Assembly (NCBI GenBank): GCA_040752395.1
Contig: JBFMHD010000046.1
Location: 1 to 16,257 of the forward strand
From: JBFMHD01 sp040752395 [NCBI: Candidatus Hydrogenedentota bacterium]
Lineage (GTDB): Bacteria; JBFMHD01
Direction of reading: 5' to 3'
Length of the DNA: 16,257 nucleotides
Numbering within the stretch: position 1 is the stretch's first letter; each line of letters begins with the position of its first letter. Below, piece by piece: positions 1-6,600 of the stretch. The notes beneath the pieces were generated by a model. The model worked only from the letters and a program-made list of their open reading frames with translations, was not told where the DNA came from and did not search any database. The position numbers and the translations under genes were made by a program.

Positions 1-29
1 ATATTTATAAAATGCAAGATTAATTTTTC

Positions 30-70
30 GATTACTGTATTCCCTCAGTTTTCGGTGGGATTCCGTAATC
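30..70 (+). terminator. Possible hairpin 5' of the first operon (weak)
   Basis: GATTAC (30-35) pairs with GTAATC (65-70), and TCCC (41-44) pairs with GGGA (57-60), across an internal loop. A T-rich stretch (TTGCTTCTTGTTTCT) follows. It could end an upstream transcript that lies outside the window. The T-rich stretch is itself a copy of an intergenic repeat, so the resemblance to a terminator may be accidental. Further on, a TATAAT (172-177) lies 36 bases before the first gene but has no good -35, so I do not call a promoter there. Confidence 0.25.
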
Positions 71-85
71 TTGCTTCTTGTTTCT
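61..85 (+). repeat. Intergenic repeat module 3 (TTGCTTCTT type), copy 1
   Basis: TTCCGTAATCTTGCTTCTTG followed by TTTCT. Close relatives occur at 2822-2840, 5578-5602 and 12620-12641, always between genes. It is probably a component of the mosaic intergenic repeats described for 2668-2879 and 12345-12686. Confidence 0.5.
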
Positions 86-212
86 AAAGTATAAGTTCTA
101 CTGCACCAATAACTGAGGCATTACCGATTACCGAACTTAAGAACTCCTTCGAAGACTGAATGGATACATTTTATAATTGATTTTTTATTGAAAGAAATAT
201 ACATTATTAATT

Positions 213-1568
213 ATGGTAAAAATACTTATTGTTGAAGACGAAAAACGGATTATAGATTCTCTTCTTGATGCTTTCAAGCTCGAGGGTTATTTTGCCAAAG
301 GTTCTAATACCATAAAAGAGGCTCAGATGAATTTATATAATGAGCCATTTGATATAATTCTTCTTGATCTATGGTTGCCTGATGGTGATGGTATGAAACT
401 TATCGAAGAGCTTAATAAAAACGAGATAAGACCAGATATTATTGTTATGACCGGTCATGGCACCATTGAAAAAGCGGTTAATGCCATAAAACTTGGTGCT
501 TTTGATTTTATTGAGAAACCGTTAAACCTTAACAGAGTTTTAGTATCTATAAAAAATTGTATAAAACTAAGAAAAACGACCTGCGAAAATATTGAAATAA
601 AAAACAGAGGAGATGAAACAGGAGAGATTATTGGTGAATCGAGGGCTATAAAGGACGTTCTTCAAATAATTGACAAAGTTGCAAAAACCGATGGGAGGGT
701 ATTAATCACTGGAGAGAATGGTACGGGTAAAGAGTTAGTAGCAAGATTGATACATCGAAGGAGTTTAAAAAAGGATCAGCCATTTATTAAAGTTAATTGT
801 GCTGCTATACCAAAAGAATTGATTGAGAGCGAGCTCTTCGGTTATGAAAAAGGTGCATTTACCGGAGCCGTTGGTTTAAAATACGGTAAATTTGAACTGG
901 CGCATAAAGGGACAATATTTCTTGATGAAATAGGTGATATGGATTTATCGCTGCAGGCTAAAATACTGAGAGTTTTACAGGACGGCGAATTTGAAAGAGT
1001 TGGTAGTAATAAAACGATAAAAGTTGATGTGAGGGTTATATCAGCAACAAATAAAGACATAAAAAAGGAAGTCGATGAAAAACGCTTTAGAGAAGACTTG
1101 TATTATAGATTGAACGTGATACCGATTTATGTACCACCTTTACGTGAGAGGAGAGAAGACATAATTCTTCTTGTGAATTATTTCTTGAATAAATTCTGTA
1201 TCAAAAACAACAAGAAGTTAAAAACTATTGAAACCGAAGCCTGTAAATTTCTTATGGCGTTAGAATGGAAAGGGAACGTTAGAGAACTACAGAACATTAT
1301 TGAAAGGATAGTAATATTATCTTCAGACGAAATAATACGAAAAAAAGATGTGGAAAATATTATTGGACATAAAGAAATAAATATTCAAGAATATCATGGC
1401 GAACAACTTAGAGCCCTTGTAGCTGAATTTGAAAAAATGGTGATTTTAAAGGCACTGCAATATTCTGATGGAAGCATTCAAAAAACAGCTGAACATTTAG
1501 GATTGGAACGCACAGGACTATATAAAAAGATGGAAAGGTTAGGGATAAAGAAATGGAGTGAGCGATAG
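213..1568 (+). CDS. NtrC/NtrX-family sigma-54-dependent response regulator
   Basis: A cytoplasmic two-component transcription activator that opens sigma-54 promoters using ATP. The 451-residue protein has the full three-domain layout. The receiver domain (about 1-120) has acidic pocket E8-D9, phospho-acceptor D52, T80 and K102. The AAA+ domain (about 138-370) has Walker A GENGTGKE (167-174), the sigma-54 contact loop GAFTGA (215-220), Walker B FLDEIG (236-241), the FREDLYYRLNV arginine-finger region and the NVRELQN sensor-2 helix (355-361). A Fis-type helix-turn-helix (about 405-445) ends in LERTGLYKKMERLGI, as in NtrX-like regulators. All motifs look intact, so it should be active. No histidine kinase is visible in the window. 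The start has no clear Shine-Dalgarno. It is the first gene of an operon, and hpt starts at the base after its stop. Its regulon cannot be read from the sequence, and I saw no sigma-54 promoter here. Confidence 0.95.
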   Translation: MVKILIVEDEKRIIDSLLDAFKLEGYFAKGSNTIKEAQMNLYNEPFDIILLDLWLPDGDGMKLIEELNKNEIRPDIIVMTGHGTIEKAVNAIKLGAFDFIEKPLNLNRVLVSIKNCIKLRKTTCENIEIKNRGDETGEIIGESRAIKDVLQIIDKVAKTDGRVLITGENGTGKELVARLIHRRSLKKDQPFIKVNCAAIPKELIESELFGYEKGAFTGAVGLKYGKFELAHKGTIFLDEIGDMDLSLQAKILRVLQDGEFERVGSNKTIKVDVRVISATNKDIKKEVDEKRFREDLYYRLNVIPIYVPPLRERREDIILLVNYFLNKFCIKNNKKLKTIETEACKFLMALEWKGNVRELQNIIERIVILSSDEIIRKKDVENIIGHKEINIQEYHGEQLRALVAEFEKMVILKALQYSDGSIQKTAEHLGLERTGLYKKMERLGIKKWSER

Positions 1569-2099
1569 ATGGATTTAAGTAAAATTGAGACACTTTTAAG
1601 TGAAAAAGAGATTTCGAATAAGATAAAAGAGTTAGGCGAGATTCTGAATGAGCATTATAAGAATTATAAATCAGTTTATGTAGTTGGTATTTTAAATGGT
1701 TGTTTTGTTTTTCTCTCAGATATTATCAGGTATCTCAGGTTCCCGTTACTTTTTGATTTTATGACTGTTAGAAGTTATGGAAAGTATGTGGAATCAAGTG
1801 GCGTAGTACAAATAATTAAAGATTTAAATGTGTCTTTATATAATAAAAACGTACTTGTAATTGAAGATATAATTGATACACGATTATCGTTGATGACAAT
1901 AGATACAATGCTAAAGACTCGGCAACCACGTGAAATTAGATACTGCGTACTTCTTGATAAACCCCAGAGAAAAAAAATCGATATGTTTGTTGACTGGATA
2001 GGTTTCAGTATCCCGGACGTATTTGTTGTGGGTTATGGGCTTGATTATGCTGAAAAATATAGAAACCTTTCTTTTATCGGTATATTAAAAAATGGATAA
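1569..2099 (+). CDS. hpt: Hypoxanthine phosphoribosyltransferase
   Basis: A purine salvage enzyme: hypoxanthine or guanine plus PRPP gives IMP or GMP plus pyrophosphate, in the cytoplasm. The 176-residue length is normal for bacterial HPRT. Visible family motifs are VVGILNGCFVFLSD (38-51, the pyrophosphate loop, with LNG where many enzymes have LKG), the SYG flexible-loop start (69-71), the PRPP motif VIEDIIDT (97-104), LLDKPQRKK (128-136, base-binding Lys131) and VVGYGLDYAEKYRNL (153-167). The oddity is in the PRPP loop: the usual DTGxT is DTRLS (103-107), so the near-invariant Gly is Arg105 (codon CGA) and Thr is Ser107. The start directly follows the previous stop, with GGAGTGA (1555-1561) as ribosome-binding site. 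The next gene overlaps by 8 bases. The family assignment is firm; full activity is less certain because of Arg105. Confidence 0.92.
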   Translation: MDLSKIETLLSEKEISNKIKELGEILNEHYKNYKSVYVVGILNGCFVFLSDIIRYLRFPLLFDFMTVRSYGKYVESSGVVQIIKDLNVSLYNKNVLVIEDIIDTRLSLMTIDTMLKTRQPREIRYCVLLDKPQRKKIDMFVDWIGFSIPDVFVVGYGLDYAEKYRNLSFIGILKNG

Positions 2100-2667
2100 T
2101 AGTGATTATTGTGAAATTACAGATTTAAAATTATTAACCAGAGCAGAACTGAGGGAATTCTGTTTACAGATAGTGTATCAGAAATCAGGTGATAAGAGGT
2201 TTGAGAGGGTTATTAAATTTTTGACTGATCTTGCTATATGGCTCCAGAAGAAAGACCTTACTTTTAAACAACTTAAAGCTTTTCAGAAGATAATAGATAA
2301 TCATAAGCTTGGCTATATCAGGGTTGGTTATCTTAAAAGGAGCAAGGATGATTTATCCCGCAGTATAGAAAGAACAAAATTTTATCCTACCAGCCCCAAG
2401 CACAAAGAAGACTCGACCTATAAATATGAGAAGATACGAAGATTATTTCTTGAAGTCTTTGAGATAGCTGATATCACAGGCGTAGAGATCTTACAACAGC
2501 TTGAACAATTGAGTAAAGATTATTCATACGAAGAAATAGAAGATGCATTCTTAAGATTAAGAAGTTACAGGATGGGGAAAACCATCTCTTCTATAATTAA
2601 AATTATTCATAATGCAAGAAGTTTGCTTGCTTCAAAAACAAATAGAGGTGAGAAGATAACTACATAA
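2092..2667 (+). CDS. Unknown helical protein, possible replication accessory factor
   Basis: A 191-residue soluble, charged and probably all-helical protein with no signal peptide or membrane segment. I do not recognise it as a named family. The C-terminal part (about 112-185), YSYEEIEDAF followed by SSIIKIIHN, resembles in spacing the DnaD C-terminal region, where an acidic helix is followed by an 'I..IL.NW' helix. This is only a pattern impression. The reading frame overlaps the end of hpt by 8 bases (ATGGATAA), so the two are very likely translationally coupled. The next gene is a DnaC/DnaI-like ATPase, which would fit a primosome helper, but that is inference from context. Its stop is followed by the repeat-filled gap 2668-2879. 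Confidence 0.75.
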   Translation: MDNSDYCEITDLKLLTRAELREFCLQIVYQKSGDKRFERVIKFLTDLAIWLQKKDLTFKQLKAFQKIIDNHKLGYIRVGYLKRSKDDLSRSIERTKFYPTSPKHKEDSTYKYEKIRRLFLEVFEIADITGVEILQQLEQLSKDYSYEEIEDAFLRLRSYRMGKTISSIIKIIHNARSLLASKTNRGEKITT

Positions 2668-2759
2668 TTCGTTATTGCGTTATTGCGTTCTAAATTCCGT
2701 CTGCTGACCACAGATTTCTGCATTTCGCATTCTGACTTTTTTAAAGGATGTTGTCCTCA

Positions 2760-2793
2760 GGCTCCAGCCGGCTGTAGTCCGTAGCCTGTAGCC
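2760..2793 (+). repeat. 34-base GC-rich intergenic module, copy 1 of 3
   Basis: It runs from GGCTCCAGCCGG to CCTGTAGCC and contains the perfect 10-base palindrome CAGCCGGCTG (2765-2774) and tandem CGTAGCCTGTAGCCTGTA units. Copies at 10614-10647 and 12487-12520 are identical over all 34 bases. It is far richer in G+C than the surrounding DNA. Confidence 0.9.
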
Positions 2794-2846
2794 TGTACCC
2801 TGTCCTGATACCTCTCACTTCTTCCGTTATCTTGCTTCTACTTGAT

Positions 2847-2877
2847 ATTATTATAGTTACAATGTTTTTCAGAGGAG
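2847..2877 (+). promoter_or_regulatory. 31-base repeated leader with Shine-Dalgarno, copy A
   Basis: It begins ATTATTATAG and ends TTTCAGAGGAG. Against the sequence common to all four copies it differs only at its eighth base (T for G). The terminal AGAGGAG (2871-2877) is the ribosome-binding site of the ATPase gene that starts at 2880. An in-frame ATG inside the element (2862) and an upstream TTG (2832) could extend the protein as LLLDIIIVTMFFRGD. The same peptide pattern appears in front of TpiA, so it comes from the repeat and is probably not translated. Confidence 0.8.
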
Positions 2878-2879
2878 AT

Positions 2880-3668
2880 ATGGAAAAAATAGAGAAGATA
2901 ATAACAAAAATTGAAATGATAAAAGACTTATCAGAGGAACTGAAACAAGATAAAGAAGCGCAATGTAAATTATGTAATGATACAGGATGGATATTCAAGA
3001 AGGATTACACACTGCAGAGATGTACACATCTTGAAGCAGAAAATTTTATTAATACACAAAAAAGTATTGAGAGTTTTCTTGATGAATTGAGAGTAGGGAT
3101 GCCGGAAAGATTCAAACCTGATCAGATACCTCAATGGGATCTTGAACTTATCTCTTATGAGTATCAGAAGATAATGCTCAACAAAATACAGGAACTTAGC
3201 CAGGGACAAAGAAGTAATATAGGTCTTTTTTTGTACGGACCCCCGGGTGATGGTAAAACCTACTCTGTATGTTTTATTATAAATTCATTAGTAGAGCCGA
3301 GGATTATGCATTGTGCTTTTTTTAATTATCCCCGTCTTTTAGCCGCTATCAGAGATAATTTTCATAATTATGATGTGCTGGATAGATTAAAGGAATTGTT
3401 ATTTGAAACGGATCTGATTGCCCTAGATGATCTCGGCATGGAAAGGAAAGTAGAAGACCCGGATACCTCATGGTCCATTGATTTATTATACCAGGTCATT
3501 GATTACAGGTGCGATAATTTTAAACCTGTACTTATAACTTCAAACAGGGACCCTGATGAACTCGAGGATCAGATTAAAAAGGGTATATGGTCAAGAATCC
3601 GGGGGATGTGTGATATCCATAAAATGCCTGCTGATGATTTAAGACATCTAAAAAAAGATGAGAAGTGA
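2880..3668 (+). CDS. DnaC/DnaI-like AAA+ ATPase (putative helicase loader)
   Basis: A 262-residue cytoplasmic ATPase of the DnaC/DnaI/IstB group, whose members load or remodel the replicative helicase. From the chosen start it has a short helical N-terminus, then a probable zinc knuckle with C29-x2-C32 and C48 in the CKLCNDTGW...QRC pattern common in such loaders. The AAA+ core has Walker A GPPGDGKT (120-127), Walker B LIALDD (179-184), sensor-1 ITSNRDPDEL (219-228) and the SRIRGMC box (238-244) with its arginine finger. ATG 2880 is chosen because the repeated leader supplies AGAGGAG just before it, and the homologous leader ends at the true TpiA start in the same way. The upstream in-frame TTG 2832 lies in repeat DNA. 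No transposase lies nearby, which disfavours IstB of an insertion sequence. It overlaps coaE by 11 bases. Confidence 0.85.
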   Translation: MEKIEKIITKIEMIKDLSEELKQDKEAQCKLCNDTGWIFKKDYTLQRCTHLEAENFINTQKSIESFLDELRVGMPERFKPDQIPQWDLELISYEYQKIMLNKIQELSQGQRSNIGLFLYGPPGDGKTYSVCFIINSLVEPRIMHCAFFNYPRLLAAIRDNFHNYDVLDRLKELLFETDLIALDDLGMERKVEDPDTSWSIDLLYQVIDYRCDNFKPVLITSNRDPDELEDQIKKGIWSRIRGMCDIHKMPADDLRHLKKDEK

Positions 3669-4251
3669 GGTTATAGGTGTAACAGGGTTACCCTGTGCTG
3701 GGAAAACAACTCTCTGCAATTTTTTAAAAAGAAGATTAAATGCAGTTTATTTTTCCGCTGATTCTGAGATACACCGTCTCTTTACACTTGAGTGGATAAA
3801 AGAGAGAATAAAGCGAATGTTCGGTGACACTGCGGTTGTTGCGGGAATGGTAGACAGGAAGTTTTTGGCTTCGGTATGTTTTGAAGACAAAAAGAAGATT
3901 TTGCTTCTTGAAGGATTACTGCATCCTTATGTGATTGATGCATCCTTAAAAATAATATATCTCTGCAGACGGATGAACAAACATTTAGTAATGGATGTAC
4001 CTTTACTGTTTGAGAGCAGGATGAATAAACTTTGCGATAAGATAATTTTTATACGCAGTTCACAGAAAGAGAGAATCAAAAGAAAATCACCACTAATAAG
4101 TATTGATAACTTCTTAAAACGTGAAAAAAGATTTATTAATGATAATTATAAAATTGACAGAGCTAATTGTATTATTTATAATGATAAAAGAATAGATTAT
4201 ATCTTCAAAAAAGTAGAGAGATATATTGATGGAAGATGTTACCCGAATTAG
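3658..4251 (+). CDS. coaE: Dephospho-CoA kinase
   Basis: The last step of coenzyme A synthesis: ATP phosphorylates the 3'-hydroxyl of the ribose of dephospho-CoA. The 197-residue length is normal. Motifs are P-loop GLPCAGKT (10-17, in place of the usual GGIGSGKS/T), the SADSEIHR segment (33-40) in which D35 matches the catalytic Asp of the DAD motif (the first Asp is Ser here), LEGLLHPYV (84-92) and DVPLLFES (113-120) from the CoA-binding region, and a C-terminal RANCIIYND that fits the closing 'aD.vi.N' segment. The lid region is divergent (KRKSPLIS). The start overlaps the ATPase gene by 11 bases and the end overlaps the HDOD gene by 23, so translation is coupled. The assignment is good but the sequence is rather diverged. 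Confidence 0.85.
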   Translation: MRSEVIGVTGLPCAGKTTLCNFLKRRLNAVYFSADSEIHRLFTLEWIKERIKRMFGDTAVVAGMVDRKFLASVCFEDKKKILLLEGLLHPYVIDASLKIIYLCRRMNKHLVMDVPLLFESRMNKLCDKIIFIRSSQKERIKRKSPLISIDNFLKREKRFINDNYKIDRANCIIYNDKRIDYIFKKVERYIDGRCYPN

Positions 4252-5086
4252 AAAGGTTATAGAAAAAATACAAAAACTTCCAACATTACCTAATGTGGTT
4301 CAGAATGTTTTAAAAATCGTTGAAAATCCTAAAACAACGGCTAAAGATATAAATAGGGTGATATCCCAGGACCCTGCACTCTCATCAAAGGTACTTCGAC
4401 TTGTAAATTCTGCGTTTTATGGGTTCCCAAGGAGAATATCTACTGTAACTGATGCTATAATCATACTCGGGTTTAATACTGTAAAGAGTCTTGCATTATC
4501 AGCGAGCGTTTTTGATGTTTTCAAAGGAGAGAGTATATTTTTTGATAGAACCGCTTTCTGGCAGCACTCGATCGGCGTTGGTGTCGCCGCACAATTAATT
4601 GCTAAAAGAGTTAGATATGCTAAAGTTGAAGAAATTATGATTGCTGGTATCCTTCATGATATAGGTAAAATAGCACTGGACCAATATGCTCACGAAGAAT
4701 TTAACAAGATTCTTGCTACTGTTAAAGAAAAAAATATGGCTTTCTTAGAAGCTGAAGAACAGGTGACTTCCTGTAATCATTGCGATGTCGGTAAATGGAT
4801 GGCTGATAAATGGAATTTTCCACAAGTAATTTTAGAGCCCATCGCATTTCATCACTTTCCTGAAAAATCTGTTGAATTTTCTAACATTACAGCAATGATT
4901 CATCTCGCTGATATCATATGTAAATCCCAGAATATAGGTTATAGCGGTGACAATATAATACCAGAATTAAATAAAAAAGCCTGGAATGACCTCGCCATAA
5001 CTAAAGATGATATCGAACATATTATCAGTGAATTAAAAGATGAGATTAAAAAGACCGAGGCATTTTTAAGTTTAGCAAGAGGATGA
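4229..5086 (+). CDS. HDOD-domain signalling protein
   Basis: A 285-residue HDOD (HD-related output domain) protein. Relatives act in signal output, often linked to cyclic-di-GMP, stress or motility, with mostly unknown biochemistry. The N-terminal half has the diagnostic LPTLPNVVQNVLKIVENP (18-35), ISQDPALSSKVLRLVNSAFYG (45-65) and IILGFNTVKSLALS (78-91). The C-terminal half keeps candidate metal ligands of the HD fold: H113, H143-D144 (LHDIGK), H184, H208-H209 and D228 (HLAD). It has no separate receiver or GGDEF domain. ATG 4229 is preferred over the in-frame TTG one codon earlier, with AGTAGAGAG as a weak ribosome-binding site inside coaE. It overlaps coaE by 23 bases and is followed 5 bases later by the SPOR gene. 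Confidence 0.88.
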   Translation: MEDVTRIRKVIEKIQKLPTLPNVVQNVLKIVENPKTTAKDINRVISQDPALSSKVLRLVNSAFYGFPRRISTVTDAIIILGFNTVKSLALSASVFDVFKGESIFFDRTAFWQHSIGVGVAAQLIAKRVRYAKVEEIMIAGILHDIGKIALDQYAHEEFNKILATVKEKNMAFLEAEEQVTSCNHCDVGKWMADKWNFPQVILEPIAFHHFPEKSVEFSNITAMIHLADIICKSQNIGYSGDNIIPELNKKAWNDLAITKDDIEHIISELKDEIKKTEAFLSLARG

Positions 5087-5091
5087 TTTTT

Positions 5092-5547
5092 ATGGAGACA
5101 GGTGGATTGATACTTACTAAAACTCAAGCAAAAATTGCGCTTATCCTGATTGTCTTAATCTGGATTATTACTTTTTTTCTCGGCCATAGGGTTGGTAGAT
5201 ATGCTAATACTAATTATAAAGAAAAAGAAATAACACAAGCTGATAAATCAGAAACAGAAAGCTCGTCACACTCCGATAAAGAGACGCTCCCTGTAAAAGA
5301 AAAATTTTATACTATTACACTCGGCTGGGAAAATGATTTAAAACGAGCTGAAGGAATAAAAAAAAGGTTTGAAGAAAAAGGGCTTTCCGGTGTTATGATT
5401 CTTGAGATGCCAGCTAATGAAAAAATAAAATATAGAATCACTCTTGGGAAATTTATTGATAAGACAGATGCGCTTAAAGCTAAAAAAACATATACAGAGA
5501 CCAGGAAATTATCAGATGATGTCTGGGTTTATTATTACGAAAGATAG
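5092..5547 (+). CDS. SPOR-domain inner-membrane protein
   Basis: A 151-residue single-pass membrane protein. A short cytoplasmic N-terminus is followed by one transmembrane helix (about 13-31), a hydrophilic Ser/Glu/Lys linker (about 40-70) and a C-terminal SPOR-like domain (about 71-149): KFYTITLGWENDLKRAEGIKKRF, then KIKYRITLGKFIDKTDALKAKK. SPOR domains bind denuded peptidoglycan glycan strands, typically at the division site, so the domain should lie in the periplasm. ATG 5092 is chosen because AGAGG (5078-5082) is 9 bases upstream. The ATG at 5083 would leave no spacing. It closes the first operon. The domain call rests on pattern only, since SPOR sequences are weakly conserved. Confidence 0.78.
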   Translation: METGGLILTKTQAKIALILIVLIWIITFFLGHRVGRYANTNYKEKEITQADKSETESSSHSDKETLPVKEKFYTITLGWENDLKRAEGIKKRFEEKGLSGVMILEMPANEKIKYRITLGKFIDKTDALKAKKTYTETRKLSDDVWVYYYER

Positions 5548-5631
5548 AGTCTCGAATTGTAAATTGTAGTTTACTTCTTACGTTATCTTGCTTCTTGCCT
5601 CTAAATAAAGGCAAATAAATTTGCAATTTAC
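5548..5631 (+). other. Intergenic spacer with repeat module 3 and a small hairpin
   Basis: It holds TTACGTTATCTTGCTTCTTG (from 5578), a copy of the TTGCTTCTT repeat also seen at 61 and 2822. A small hairpin follows, TTGCCT (5595-5600) with AGGCAA (5609-5614) around an 8-base loop, which is a weak terminator candidate for the first operon. GTAAATTG (5561-5568) can also pair with CAATTTAC (5624-5631) next to the sigma-28 promoter. Confidence 0.4.
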
Positions 5632-5658
5632 TAAAGTCTAAAAAAAAATAGCCGATAA
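5632..5658 (+). promoter_or_regulatory. Sigma-28 (FliA) type promoter
   Basis: TAAAGTCT (5632-5639), an 11-base spacer of almost pure A, then GCCGATAA (5651-5658). The known enterobacterial FliA consensus is TAAAGTTT-N11-GCCGATAA. The -10 matches it perfectly, the -35 matches 7 of 8, and the spacing is exact. Transcription should start near 5664-5668 and drive the DUF5610-type gene, placing it in the late flagellar/motility regulon. Confidence 0.88.
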
Positions 5659-5664
5659 TATTAA

Positions 5665-5683
5665 TGGAGAAAGGGATTCTCCA
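5665..5683 (+). promoter_or_regulatory. 5' leader hairpin and strong RBS of the sigma-28 gene
   Basis: TGGAGAA (5665-5671) pairs with TTCTCCA (5677-5683) around the loop AGGGA, right at the predicted 5' end of the mRNA. Twelve bases further is a strong ribosome-binding site AAGGAGGG (5695-5702), six bases before ATG 5709. A hairpin at the very 5' end is a common mRNA-stabilising arrangement. The loop could weakly compete with the ribosome-binding site, but this is speculative. Confidence 0.5.
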
Positions 5684-5708
5684 AAATTAGTGCCAAGGAG
5701 GGACTACG

Positions 5709-6410
5709 ATGGCTTCCACATCAATCACATTAAATTATGAATTAACCGCAATAAAGTATCAGCAGGTCTATGAACAAACCAAATATCTGACTCAAGACCA
5801 AAACAATGAAAAGAGTATTTTAGCCAGAGATAACAGGCTAAATTTACTCCCGGCCGTTGTTAATGACGATGATGATAAATTATCAATAGGTAATCATTAT
5901 TATGAAAATATACATCAAGAAACAGTCTATCAGGTTATCCAGGAAAGAATATCTCTTACAGTAGAGGGTAACTTTAGTGAAGAAGAGATAGAGAATGTAA
6001 GAAATAAGTTTGAAGATTTTGTGGATAATTATTTTAGTCCGCAAGCTGTTGCTAAAAGGATAGTTGACTTTTCTACGGGTTTCTTTGAAGCTTATGCACA
6101 AAGAGGGGACAATCTTCCAAAACCGAAAAATGAGGTTGTTGATGGTTTTGAAAAACTCATAAGAGGTGCCATAGATGAAGCGTTCAGACAGGCACGTGAG
6201 ATACTTGGCGGTGTTTTTGAACAGGGCAGTTTACCTACAAACATAAAAACCCTTATTGATGATACTTACAGTGAGGTGCAAAAAGGCTTAAAAGAGTTTT
6301 TTGATAAGCTCCGAGAGGAACTTTTGGAACCTAATAAACCATCGGAAAAAGAGAATGAGATGGTAGAAGGTTCGCTCCCACCCCAATACGAATTGGCTTC
6401 CACGACATAA
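5709..6410 (+). CDS. DUF5610-type protein, sigma-28 controlled
   Basis: A 233-residue soluble protein without a signal peptide or membrane segment. The region at about 105-205 has the pattern of DUF5610: DNYFSPQAVAKRIVDFSTGFFEAYAQ, then a helix pair FEKLIRGAIDEAFRQAREILGG, and TNIKTLIDDTYSEVQKGLKEFFD. The function of this family is not known to me. The N-terminal 100 residues are polar (with a short DDDD run at 53-56) and I do not recognise them. The C-terminal tail (about 207-233) is low complexity. It is a single-gene unit with its own sigma-28 promoter and a strong ribosome-binding site, and it ends before a large hairpin facing a convergent gene. The promoter suggests a role in flagellar or motility biology. 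Some proteins with this domain are surface or motility associated by context only, so this is inference. Confidence 0.8.
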   Translation: MASTSITLNYELTAIKYQQVYEQTKYLTQDQNNEKSILARDNRLNLLPAVVNDDDDKLSIGNHYYENIHQETVYQVIQERISLTVEGNFSEEEIENVRNKFEDFVDNYFSPQAVAKRIVDFSTGFFEAYAQRGDNLPKPKNEVVDGFEKLIRGAIDEAFRQAREILGGVFEQGSLPTNIKTLIDDTYSEVQKGLKEFFDKLREELLEPNKPSEKENEMVEGSLPPQYELASTT

Positions 6411-6460
6411 TTTAAATCCTACAAGCTTTCTCACCAGGTTTTAGTCCATTCACAAAACAA

Positions 6461-6498
6461 GGGCCGGGGTAACTTTTGAGGGAAAAGTCCCCCGGCTC
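6461..6498. terminator. Strong hairpin between convergent genes
   Basis: A two-part stem. GGGCCGGGG (6461-6469) pairs with CCCCGGCTC (6490-6498, one G-T pair). After a small internal loop, ACTTTT (6472-6477) pairs perfectly with AAAAGT (6483-6488) around the loop GAGGG. That gives 15 base pairs, the GC-rich part in otherwise AT-rich DNA. It lies in the 190-base interval between the converging genes ending at 6410 and 6601, so a bidirectional transcription end is the simplest reading. No U-tract follows on either strand. I could not match it to a riboswitch consensus. Confidence 0.6.
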
Positions 6499-6600
6499 CT
6501 CACCTAATTAAATATGATTGTTTAACATTCATTCCGATTATTCCGTGATAAAATTTCTTTTCCGATTTATTCGGGTTAGGGAATCTATAAACTATCTTAT

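Larger units (their letters stand above)
2668..2879 (+). repeat. Mosaic repeat-filled gap inside the operon
   Basis: This is the only non-coding interval of note within an operon whose other genes abut or overlap. In order it holds short tandem GTTATTGC units (2671-2686), a polypyrimidine stretch, the 34-base module starting GGCTCCAGCCGG (2760-2793), a TTCCGTTATCTTGCTTCT module (2822-2839) and the 31-base leader element (2847-2877) that ends in AGAGGAG two bases before the ATG of the ATPase gene. The same modules recur upstream of the genes at 10687 and 12687. I see no coding potential here. The arrangement suggests that the repeats were inserted between previously adjacent genes. Confidence 0.75.

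Noticed and set aside
85-112. A second sigma-28-like site (TAAAGTAT, 12 bases, ACCAATAA) before the NtrC-type gene.
   Set aside because: Spacing is one base too long and the -10 matches only 6 of 8, and it lies 100 bases from the gene. Too weak beside the near-perfect site at 5632.
2832-2879. TTG start at 2832 for the ATPase gene (and TTG 12636 for tpiA).
   Set aside because: The extra residues are encoded by repeat DNA shared by unrelated genes, and a good ribosome-binding site directly precedes the internal ATG.
2880-3668. The ATPase as IstB of an insertion sequence.
   Set aside because: No istA-like transposase or terminal inverted repeats are nearby, and the gene overlaps coaE in a housekeeping operon.
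6421-6500. Riboswitch or regulatory RNA around the hairpin at 6461.
   Set aside because: I compared it with consensus features I know (c-di-GMP, TPP, cobalamin, guanidine) and found no match, and its place between convergent genes fits a transcript end better.
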